The notes under the pieces: generated by a model
Databases searched by the model: none
The model's input: only the letters and a program-made list of their open reading frames with translations
Told to the model about the DNA's origin: nothing
Origin: Paracoccaceae bacterium
Lineage (GTDB): Bacteria > Pseudomonadota > Alphaproteobacteria > Rhodobacterales > Rhodobacteraceae
Assembly: GCA_024304985.1 (NCBI GenBank)
Contig: JAMWZC010000009.1
Span: 62,001-126,000, forward strand
Reading direction: 5' to 3'
DNA: 64,000 nt
Program-made: the position numbers and the translations under genes
Shown here: positions 54,052 to 61,045 of the stretch, piece after piece
Layout of the letters: each line of letters starts with the position of its first letter
Position numbering within the stretch: position 1 is the first letter of the stretch

Positions 54052-55337
54052 CAACCCTGCTGATTTTCGGCGCGCTGATCATTCTGCTTCTGACGGGCAT
54101 GCCGATCTTTGCCGCCCTTGGCCTGACCTCCCTCGCCGTGCTGTGGGTCATGGAGGGAAAGATCGACGCGATGGCCGATACGGTCTTTGCCAGCCTCAAC
54201 AATCCACTGCTGGCCGCAATCCCGATGTTCGCTTTCATGGCCCATGTGATGATCCGCGCGCGGGTCGTGGATGACCTTTTTGACTTCGCGAACAAGCTGG
54301 TCGGCCATGTCAAAGGCGGTCTTGGCTTTGCCACCATCCTGTCCTGCACGGTCTTTGCGTCGATCTCGGGTTCTTCCGTGGCCACCGCGCTGACCATCGG
54401 ATCAACCGCCATCCCGCAGATGCAGAAATATGGCTACCGGCCCCGCGATACTTACGGGATCATCGCGGCAGGCGGCACTCTGGGAATTCTCATCCCGCCC
54501 TCCGGACCGATGATCCTCTATGCCATCGTATCCGACGCCTCGATCGGCGCGCTGTTTCTGGCAGGTCTGATCCCCGGCCTGATCATCGCTGCGATCTTCG
54601 CGGTCTTCAGCTGGGTGCAGGCCAACGCGCATGGCGAAACACAGAAACAGGATTGGGTCGGCGGCGCGGACGTCCTGCGCGCCCTGCGTAGATCCATCTG
54701 GGCGGTGCTGATGCCCCCTGTTGTCATGGGCGGCATCTATCTGGGCATCTTCACCGCGACCGAGGCTGCGGCCATCGGTGCCGTCTATGCCGTGGCCGTC
54801 GCCCTTCTGGCCTATCGCAACCTCAGCGCCCGCGACCTCTGGGAATGTCTGTGGGAGACGATGCGCACCACCGCGATGCTTTTCATGATCATCGCCGCCG
54901 CCGCCATCTTCGGCCATGCGATCACCCTGATCCGCCTGCCTGCCCAGATCGTCGAGGCGGTCACCGCGCTCGGACTCGGTCAGACAGCCTTCATCCTGCT
55001 CGTGATGCTGGCGGTTTTCGTGCTGGGCATGTTTCTGGAAACCATCGCGATCATCCTGATCACCACCCCCATTGTCCTGCCCTCGCTGATCGCGTTGGAG
55101 ATCAACCCGATCTGGTATGGCGTGATGCTGATGATCAATCTGGAACTGGCGCTGATCACACCGCCTGTGGGGATGAATCTCTTTGTCCTTAAGGGGATCA
55201 CCGGCGCGCCGCTGGCGCAGATCATGTGGGGGGCCGCGCCTTATGTGGTGTTGCTGATGGTCGGGCTTTTCCTGATCTGGGCCTTTCCGGCGCTGTCGCT
55301 GTGGCTGCCGACGCTGGCCGGCTTCGGGCGGTTCTGA
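54048..55337 (+). CDS. TRAP transporter large permease (DctM family)
   Basis: A 429-residue sodium-coupled transport subunit with about 11-12 helices. It has LLLTGMPIFAALGLTSLAVLWV, the ASISGSSVATALTIGSTAIPQMQKYGY segment, GGTLGILIPPSGPMILYAIVSDASIGALFLAG and the late NLELALITPPVGMNLFVLKGI, all conserved in DctM. The ATG at 54048 is in the ATGA overlap; the open frame extends back into dctQ. Last gene of the LysR-controlled operon. Confidence 0.93.
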   Translation: MTTLLIFGALIILLLTGMPIFAALGLTSLAVLWVMEGKIDAMADTVFASLNNPLLAAIPMFAFMAHVMIRARVVDDLFDFANKLVGHVKGGLGFATILSCTVFASISGSSVATALTIGSTAIPQMQKYGYRPRDTYGIIAAGGTLGILIPPSGPMILYAIVSDASIGALFLAGLIPGLIIAAIFAVFSWVQANAHGETQKQDWVGGADVLRALRRSIWAVLMPPVVMGGIYLGIFTATEAAAIGAVYAVAVALLAYRNLSARDLWECLWETMRTTAMLFMIIAAAAIFGHAITLIRLPAQIVEAVTALGLGQTAFILLVMLAVFVLGMFLETIAIILITTPIVLPSLIALEINPIWYGVMLMINLELALITPPVGMNLFVLKGITGAPLAQIMWGAAPYVVLLMVGLFLIWAFPALSLWLPTLAGFGRF

Positions 55338-55361
55338 CGCACGCGGCAGGGCCGCTGCGTC
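55336..55361 (+). terminator. Hairpin at the end of the TRAP operon
   Basis: GACGCA plus GCGGC (55336-55347, with one bulged C) pairs with GCCGC plus TGCGTC (55351-55361). It starts within the dctM stop codon. There is no T-run, so an intrinsic terminator is not certain. Confidence 0.4.
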
Positions 55362-55438
55362 AGATGCGCCACGCGACACAGGAACCATCCTCTTGCAAAT
55401 GAAACAGATATATTGAATGTGTTCCACAAGGGTCCCTA

Positions 55439-55468
55439 TCAGCCTGAGCGGCTGAGGGTGTCATCCCT
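55439..55468 (+). promoter_or_regulatory. Two consecutive hairpins in the phosphoesterase leader
   Basis: TCAGCC (55439-55444) pairs with GGCTGA (55450-55455), followed directly by AGGG (55455-55458) with CCCT (55465-55468). Together they end three bases before the ribosome site of the phosphoesterase gene. They may affect translation; nothing more specific can be said. Confidence 0.3.
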
Positions 55469-55485
55469 ATGTGAAGGACGTATCA

Positions 55486-56580
55486 ATGACAGCGCGTGCA
55501 TTGCTGGCAAGGGTTCTCAAGGTGTCGGCGAGGGTGTTGGCAGCGGTCACGCTGCTTGCCGCTATGGAAGGACAGGTCTTCGCCTATGGTGTCTTCCTTC
55601 TGCGCCATAAGGTCGAAGCCATCACCCAGACACAGGTCAGCGCCCCGACACCAGAGTCTGTTCTGGCAGCCCTGCATCAAACCGATGAAAGCAACCTGAC
55701 CTTTCTGGCCGTCGGTGACATCGCACGCTGCGCCCGGACCGACCTGCCGGGCCGGTTGCTGCCTGCAACCAGCGACCGGTTGGGATGGCATCGGCCGATG
55801 GTGGCCGATCATGCCGATCCCACGGCCAGCGCCTCACTGGCAAGACAATGGCCCGACGCCCCGATCCTGGCCGTGGGCGATCTGGTCTATGCTCGCGGCA
55901 CGCCCGGCGAATTCGCGGATTGCTATGAGAGGGCTTGGGGCGATTTGCGCGCGCGTATCCTGCCAGCGCCGGGCAACCACGAATATGGCACTCCGGGTGC
56001 CTTTGGCTACTTCGACTATTGGGGCGCGCAGGCAGGTCCGGACCAGCGGGGCTATTACGCGCTGCGCTGGCGCAACTGGCTGATCCTGTCGCTCAACAGC
56101 GAGGTGGACGCATCAGCAGGTTCACCCCAGGAGGCGTGGTTGACGCAGGAACTGGCCAAGGCGCCGGGGGCCTGCATCATGGCCTTCTTCCACAAACCGG
56201 CCCATTCTCTGCAAGGCCCGCGCCGCGACCAACACAATGCGGAACGGCTTTTCGCTCAGGTGCAACAGGCCGGAGCCAGCTTTGTCATCAATGGACATAA
56301 CCACTTCTACGAACGCACGCGCCCACTGGACAGCAGCGGGGCCGTGGTCGCCGCAGGTGGAACGATCGGCTTCACGGTCGGGACAGGCGGAATCGAAGGC
56401 CCCGCGACACATGCGGCCGCCCTGCCCGCCCAGACAGCCGCAGCCATATTCGGCAGCATAGGTCTGCTTCGGGTGCAATTGTCGGACAGCGGTTTCGCAT
56501 GGTGGTTCCATCAGGCCCAAGACAGGGCCGTGATGGATCACGGCACAGCCCCCTGCGGAGCGCAGTATACGGCCCTTTAA
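55486..56580 (+). CDS. Exported metallophosphoesterase (purple-acid-phosphatase-like)
   Basis: A 364-residue calcineurin-like phosphoesterase. The metal-binding blocks occur in order: VGDIAR, VGDLVYARG, APGNHEYG, then FFHKPAHS and NGHNHFYER. A hydrophobic stretch near residues 8-33 is a signal peptide or membrane anchor, so the enzyme is extracytoplasmic. The order and the WLTQELAKAPGACIMAFFHKP segment resemble small bacterial acid phosphatases; the substrate is unknown. The ATG at 55486 follows GAAGGA; a GTG at 55471 is in frame. A lone gene. Confidence 0.85.
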   Translation: MTARALLARVLKVSARVLAAVTLLAAMEGQVFAYGVFLLRHKVEAITQTQVSAPTPESVLAALHQTDESNLTFLAVGDIARCARTDLPGRLLPATSDRLGWHRPMVADHADPTASASLARQWPDAPILAVGDLVYARGTPGEFADCYERAWGDLRARILPAPGNHEYGTPGAFGYFDYWGAQAGPDQRGYYALRWRNWLILSLNSEVDASAGSPQEAWLTQELAKAPGACIMAFFHKPAHSLQGPRRDQHNAERLFAQVQQAGASFVINGHNHFYERTRPLDSSGAVVAAGGTIGFTVGTGGIEGPATHAAALPAQTAAAIFGSIGLLRVQLSDSGFAWWFHQAQDRAVMDHGTAPCGAQYTAL

Positions 56581-56725
56581 CCAAGCGCGGCCCGGTCGGC
56601 TGGCCCCGAACCCTTCATATCAATTTTTTTGAATATACAACCTAAAGCTGATTGAATCGCGGCCCGTTTCGTGTCCAAGATTATGGACGGATCGGAAACG
56701 CGCTGTCTCGATCTGGAGTGGGAAG

Positions 56726-57133
56726 ATGAGAACTTTTACTGTCGTGAAAGTGATTGCCTTGACGAGTGCGCTTGGTGTGACCGCCGCACAGGCCCAAGAC
56801 ACAGACATCGGCGCAGATCTCTACACCGATTACTGTGCCGCCTGCCACGGCGCATCTGGCAAAGGGGATGGCGACATGGCCAATGTCATGACGATCCCAT
56901 CGCCCAACCTGACCCTGCTGGCAAAGGACAATGACGGCGCCTTTCCGATGCTTCAGGTGATCCATGTGATTGACGGGCGCACAGGCGTCCGCGCGCATGG
57001 CGGCGTGATGCCGGTATTTGGAAAGGTCTTCCAGACACAAGCCGACAAGGATACCGGCGGCTATGGGGCGGTGCTGGAAAGTCGCGGGCGCGTGCTGTCG
57101 CTTGCGATGTATCTGGAATCCATTCAGGAATAA
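56726..57133 (+). CDS. Periplasmic c-type cytochrome
   Basis: A 135-residue monoheme cytochrome c. A signal peptide ends at AAQA-Q; the heme site CAACH follows at about residues 37-41 (DYCAACHGASGKGDGD). A distal Met ligand is probably in GGVMPVFGKVF. It resembles small class I cytochromes that pass electrons to oxidases or accept them from dehydrogenases. No partner is next to it: it is alone, convergent with cynS. AT-rich DNA (56620-56645) upstream may hold its promoter. Confidence 0.85.
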   Translation: MRTFTVVKVIALTSALGVTAAQAQDTDIGADLYTDYCAACHGASGKGDGDMANVMTIPSPNLTLLAKDNDGAFPMLQVIHVIDGRTGVRAHGGVMPVFGKVFQTQADKDTGGYGAVLESRGRVLSLAMYLESIQE

Positions 57134-57158
57134 GCCTGCGGCAGCCCGCAGAAATCAA

Positions 57159-57187
57159 CCTTGCCCGGCAAAGACAGCCGGGCAAGG
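57159..57187. terminator. Perfect 11-bp hairpin between cytochrome c and cynS
   Basis: CCTTGCCCGGC (57159-57169) pairs perfectly with GCCGGGCAAGG (57177-57187) around a 7-base loop, midway between two convergent stop codons. No T-run follows on either strand. A two-way transcription end is the likely role. Confidence 0.5.
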
Positions 57188-57207
57188 CATGTGCGGAATG
57201 GCTTCGC

Positions 57208-57678
57208 TTACCAGCTGTTATAGCCTAGGAATTTGCCCGACATTTCGACCTTGACGCGGTCGCCCTTGGGGTTGGCCACACGGGTGATCTTCATGTCGAA
57301 GTCGATGGCGGACATGATGCCGTCACCGAATTCTTCCTGAATCAGCGCCTTCATCGTGGGACCGTAGACGCCCACGATTTCATACAGGCGATAGATGCAG
57401 GGATCGGTCGGCACAGCCTGTTCCCAGATCTTCGTCGGATATTCCTCCAGCACCGAGACTGCCTCGGCGGGCAGGTCCAGCAGGGCCACCAGCGCCTCGG
57501 CCTTGGCTTTCGGCATGGCGTTCAGACCCATGCAGGCAGAGTGGGTCCAGACCGGGGACATGCCGATGCCCGCTGCAATCTCTTCCCATTTCATCCCGGT
57601 CTTCTTCTTGGCGATCAGGATGAGCGTGGTCACGTCTTCCTTGGTCATCAATGCGGGCATGTCCAGATTGTCCTTCAT
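57208..57678 (-). CDS. cynS: Cyanate hydratase (cyanase)
   Basis: Turns cyanate plus bicarbonate into carbamate, which decays to ammonia and CO2. The 156-residue protein has the N-terminal helical domain and the unique C-terminal fold with the catalytic trio Arg97, Glu100 and Ser123 (in CIYRLYEIVGVYG and GDGIMSAIDFDM), one place shifted from the E. coli numbering. It ends GKFLGYNSW. It is the last gene of cynA-cynB-cynD-cynS, the same order as the cyanobacterial cyanate operon, and gives the transporter its likely substrate. Confidence 0.96.
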   Translation of the reverse strand: MKDNLDMPALMTKEDVTTLILIAKKKTGMKWEEIAAGIGMSPVWTHSACMGLNAMPKAKAEALVALLDLPAEAVSVLEEYPTKIWEQAVPTDPCIYRLYEIVGVYGPTMKALIQEEFGDGIMSAIDFDMKITRVANPKGDRVKVEMSGKFLGYNSW

Positions 57679-57708
57679 GTCGTCCTCCAGTTATTCAAAG
57701 TAATGGTG

Positions 57709-58620
57709 TCAGGTGTTCACAGCCCGCAGACGCGGCTCGGGTGTTGGGTCTTCGGCGGTGCCGGTCAGGTCGATCCGCACGGTCTCGGGCCGCTGCGCCG
57801 CCCCGTCAGAGGCTTGCCCGGCAAGATCCTTGGACCGCTTGCCAAGGAACTGCACCAGATGATTGCGGATCGCGTAATAGTTGGGATGCTCGACAATGGC
57901 CGTCCTGTTGCGCGGACGGGGGATCGTGATGTCGACCGATTCCGCGACACGGGCAAAGGGGCCGTTGGTCATCAGCAGGATGCGGTCCGCCAGCAGGATT
58001 GCCTCATCTATGTCATGGGTGATCATGAACACCGTCTGACCGGAATCGCCCCAAATCTTGAGCAATTTATCCTGAATCGTGCCCCGCGTCAGCGCATCCA
58101 GCGCGCCGAAGGGTTCATCCAGCAGCAGCAGCTTGGGATGATTGGCAAAGGCGCGCGCGATGGACACACGCTGCCGCATGCCGCCCGACAACTGGCTGGG
58201 TTTGCGGTGGATCACATCACCCTCCAGCCCGACCATCGCCAGATATTGCCGCGAATGGTCCAACACCTTGGCTTTGGACCAGTCCGGGTGCCGCGCGACC
58301 ACACCGAAGCTGACGTTTTTCAGCGTGCTGAGCCATGGCAGAAGCGAGTAGTTCTGAAACACCACGCCACGGTCAAGGCTGGGGCCCGACACCTCGCGCC
58401 CGTCCATTGTCACGACACCACTTGTCGGCTCGGCTAGCCCAGCAAGAATGTTCATGATCGTGGATTTGCCACAGCCGGAATGGCCAAGGATGCAGACGAA
58501 CTCGCCCTTTTCCACCCCGAAGGTGGCATTCTCGAACACGGTCATCATGCCGCCCTGCCCGTCCGGGTATTGCTGGGTCAGGTTCTCGATCGACAGAAAC
58601 GGTTTACTCATCGGGGACAC
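57709..58620 (-). CDS. cynD: Cyanate/nitrate-type ABC transporter ATPase
   Basis: A 303-residue ATPase of the nitrate/sulfonate/taurine group: Walker [18 protein letters not shown]-loop [10 protein letters not shown], signature [15 protein letters not shown], Walker [16 protein letters not shown]. The C-terminal 45 residues are a polar extension. It starts four bases after the permease stop. The gene name is by synteny with cynS. Confidence 0.88.
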   Translation of the reverse strand: MSPMSKPFLSIENLTQQYPDGQGGMMTVFENATFGVEKGEFVCILGHSGCGKSTIMNILAGLAEPTSGVVTMDGREVSGPSLDRGVVFQNYSLLPWLSTLKNVSFGVVARHPDWSKAKVLDHSRQYLAMVGLEGDVIHRKPSQLSGGMRQRVSIARAFANHPKLLLLDEPFGALDALTRGTIQDKLLKIWGDSGQTVFMITHDIDEAILLADRILLMTNGPFARVAESVDITIPRPRNRTAIVEHPNYYAIRNHLVQFLGKRSKDLAGQASDGAAQRPETVRIDLTGTAEDPTPEPRLRAVNT

Positions 58621-58623
58621 TCC

Positions 58624-59457
58624 TTATTCCACATAGGCCACGGCGCGCTGGAGCGAGGCGAAGGCCGCGTCCAGCATCATGCCGACAATGCCGATCATCA
58701 GGATCGAGAAGATGACCGAGGTGAGGTCGAGGTTGTTCCACTCGTTCCAGACGTAGTAGCCAATGCCTGTCCCGCCCACGAGCATCTCGGCCGCGACAAT
58801 GACCAGCCACGCGATCCCGATCGAGATGCGCATCCCCGTCACGATGGTCGGGGCCGCCGCAGGCAGGATCACGGTGAAGGCGGTCTTGAAATGCCCCAAC
58901 TCATGCGTGCGGGCCACATTGACCCAATCCTGCCGGACACCCGCCACGCCAAAGGCCGTGTTGATCAGCATGGGCCAGATCGAACAGATGAAGATCACGA
59001 AGATCGCGCTCGCCTCGCTGTCCTGAATGATGAACAGGGCCAGCGGCATCCACGCCAGTGGCGAGATTGGGCGCAACACCTGAATGAACGGGTTCAGCGC
59101 CTTGTAGGCCACCGGCGACATGCCGATCAGAAAACCCAGCGGAATGGCGATCAGCGCGGCCATCGCATAGCCCGTCAGAACGCGGTAGATCGAATAGCCG
59201 ATCTGGATGCCGATCCCCTTGTCATTGGGGCCCGCGTCATAGAAGGGGTTCGACAACTCCTCCCACGCCTTGACGAAAACCTGACTGGGCGGCGGCACAC
59301 CGGCCTTGGCCGCGCCGCCTCCGGTCAGACGCTCGTATTCGGTCAACTCGCCCACTGCCTGCTGCGCGGGGATCGCAGCCTCCCAGATCAGAAGGCCGAC
59401 GACAAGGATGACCACCGACAGCAGCAACGCGCGTTGGTTCAGCGACAGGATCGGCAC
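58624..59457 (-). CDS. cynB: Cyanate/nitrate-type ABC transporter permease
   Basis: A 277-residue membrane subunit with about six helices. It resembles NrtB/CynB, with the family-typical RPISPLAWMPLALFIIQDSEASAIFVIFICSIWPMLINTAFGV and the GIGYYVWNEWNNLDLTSVIFSILMIG region. The ATPase contact loop is near VARTHELGHFKTAFTVILPAAAPTIVTGMRI. Two bases separate it from the binding-protein gene. Confidence 0.88.
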   Translation of the reverse strand: MPILSLNQRALLLSVVILVVGLLIWEAAIPAQQAVGELTEYERLTGGGAAKAGVPPPSQVFVKAWEELSNPFYDAGPNDKGIGIQIGYSIYRVLTGYAMAALIAIPLGFLIGMSPVAYKALNPFIQVLRPISPLAWMPLALFIIQDSEASAIFVIFICSIWPMLINTAFGVAGVRQDWVNVARTHELGHFKTAFTVILPAAAPTIVTGMRISIGIAWLVIVAAEMLVGGTGIGYYVWNEWNNLDLTSVIFSILMIGIVGMMLDAAFASLQRAVAYVE

Positions 59458-59459
59458 GA

Positions 59460-60836
59460 TCAGCCCCTCCCGATGGCGAAGCTTTTGACATAGGCTTCGG
59501 GCTGCGCGGGATCGAAGGTCTTGCCCATGATGACATGGGACTTGTAGGTCACGTCCGGTGCCGCGTAGCCCAGATCGTTCATCACCTTCTTGGCGTCAGC
59601 CGCCAAATAGACCTGCTCGGCCACGGCCTTGTAGTCGATCTCATTCTCGATATAGCCCCAGCGTTTCATCTGGGTCAGGATCCAGACTCCCATCGAGTGC
59701 CATGGGAAGGGATCGAAATCGATCCGGTCAGGCACGGTCTTCACCTCGCCCAGACCGTCGGCATAGACACCGGTCAGCACCTGCTCGATCACTTCGACCG
59801 GTTGGTTGAGATAGTTGGTCGGCGCGATAGCCGCCGAAATCTCTTTGCGGTTTTCGGGATTGGACGCGTATTGCGTCGCATCCACGATGGATTTCAGCAA
59901 CGCGCCATAGGTGTTGGGCAGTTGCTCGGCAAAGGACAGCGGTGCTGCAAAGGCACAGCAGGGATGACCTTCCCAGATCTCCTTGGTCAGCATATGGATG
60001 AAACCGATTCCTTCCCAGACCGCGCGCTGGTTGAACGGATCGGGCGACAGATAGCCGTCAAGGTTCCCGGCACGCAGGTTGGCCACCATCTCGGGCGGCG
60101 GCACGACGCGGATCTGGATGTCCTTGTCGGGGTCCAGACCGAATTCCGCCACGTAATAGCGCAGCAGGAAGTTATGCATCGAATACTCAAACGGCACGCC
60201 GAAGGTCATGCCCTTCCACATCGTGGGATCGCGTTTATCCAGATGCTGGTTCGACAGGACGATGGCCTGCCCGTTGATGTTCTCGACCGCGGGCATGATA
60301 TAGGGCTGCGCCACGGACCCCGCTCCCAGCGTCATGGCCAACGGCATGGGTGTCAGCATGTGGCTGGCGTCATATTCCCCCGAAAGCGACTTGTCCCGCG
60401 CCACGGCCCAGCCTGCGGTCTTGATCACGCTGGCGTTCAGGCCATAGCGTTCATAAAAGCCCATCGGCTGCGCCATGATGATCGGCGTGGCGCAAGTGAT
60501 CGGGACGAAACCGATGTTGAGATCGGTCTTTTCCGGCGTGCCGAGGTTGTCGAGGATCGCGGCCTTGGCCTTGTCGATCGGAAACACCGAAGCCAGCGCC
60601 GCCGCGACCGTGCCGCCCCCCAGCATGCCCATGAAAGACCGCCGTCCGATATCGCTATGCCCGAAGACCGAGCGCACGATGGCGCTTTCCACGGCCCGCT
60701 CCATCATCGCTTCCGAGGACATCACCTCGGTCGCGTGGTGGTGGTGTCCTGCCTTGCAGGTGTCGCACCCGCAAGCCGCGCCATGGCGCAGGTCGGAATT
60801 TTCGGAAAAGGGATTGCCCAGGCTTTTCATCGTCAT
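59460..60836 (-). CDS. cynA: Cyanate/nitrate-type binding protein with Cys/His N-terminal extension and Tat signal
   Basis: A 458-residue receptor of the NrtA/CmpA/CynA family, with LNIGFVPITCATPIIMAQPMGFYERYGL, PPPEMVANLRAGNLDGYLSPDPFNQRAVW and GHPCCAFAAPLSFAEQLPNTYGALLKSI. The export signal is of Tat type (GRRSFMGMLGGGTVAAALASVF), but the twin Arg lies at residues 65-66 instead of near the start. Before it is a hydrophilic stretch with C-x-C-x2-C (Cys22, 24, 27) and four His (31-34), which looks metal-binding and would be removed or remain cytoplasmic on export. In-frame ATGs at residues 3, 39, 44 and 45 exist, of which the later ones would shorten or omit this stretch. Confidence 0.88.
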   Translation of the reverse strand: MTMKSLGNPFSENSDLRHGAACGCDTCKAGHHHHATEVMSSEAMMERAVESAIVRSVFGHSDIGRRSFMGMLGGGTVAAALASVFPIDKAKAAILDNLGTPEKTDLNIGFVPITCATPIIMAQPMGFYERYGLNASVIKTAGWAVARDKSLSGEYDASHMLTPMPLAMTLGAGSVAQPYIMPAVENINGQAIVLSNQHLDKRDPTMWKGMTFGVPFEYSMHNFLLRYYVAEFGLDPDKDIQIRVVPPPEMVANLRAGNLDGYLSPDPFNQRAVWEGIGFIHMLTKEIWEGHPCCAFAAPLSFAEQLPNTYGALLKSIVDATQYASNPENRKEISAAIAPTNYLNQPVEVIEQVLTGVYADGLGEVKTVPDRIDFDPFPWHSMGVWILTQMKRWGYIENEIDYKAVAEQVYLAADAKKVMNDLGYAAPDVTYKSHVIMGKTFDPAQPEAYVKSFAIGRG

Positions 60837-60937
60837 GTCATGTCCTCTCGCACAGATCTTGTTGCACCCATCATCTGACGGGACGGGATCATGGCGAAAG
60901 GGGCGTGCCTAAAATTTAAGCAACACTTTTTATATCA

Positions 60938-60954
60938 TTAAATCATATATTTAA
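60938..60954. promoter_or_regulatory. AT-rich inverted repeat in the cyn divergent region
   Basis: TTAAAT (60938-60943) and ATTTAA (60949-60954) form an inverted repeat around 5 bases, within the most AT-rich part of the gap between cynA and the regulator. It may be a second regulator site or a promoter -10-rich region. Confidence 0.3.
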
Positions 60955-60979
60955 CCTCTGCACCAACCATCCCCGCTTG

Positions 60980-61008
60980 ACGATATTTCGTAATTTACGA
61001 AATGTCGT
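60980..61008. promoter_or_regulatory. 29-bp palindrome, candidate operator of the cyn regulator
   Basis: The core ATTTCGTAA (60985-60993), T, TTACGAAAT (60995-61003) is a perfect palindrome. It extends to ACGA (60980-60983) and TCGT (61005-61008) with one mismatched pair in between. It lies 37 bases before the regulator ATG at 61046 and about 145 bases upstream of cynA, a typical distance for an enhancer-binding regulator. A TTG at 60977 could in principle start the gene, which would place the palindrome in coding sequence; the palindrome argues against that start. Confidence 0.6.
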
Positions 61009-61045
61009 ATTGCCATGCCGCGATGCAGCGGTTTCTTCTGATCCC

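Noticed and set aside
52057-54054. 665-codon minus-strand open frame across the lyase and TRAP genes
   Set aside because: Antisense shadow of three clearly coding genes; no start context and no recognisable domain.
60892-60910. Sigma-54 promoter for cynA
   Set aside because: The -24 part fits but the -12 part has TC where GC is almost invariant, and the regulator lacks a normal GAFTGA; kept only as a hint.
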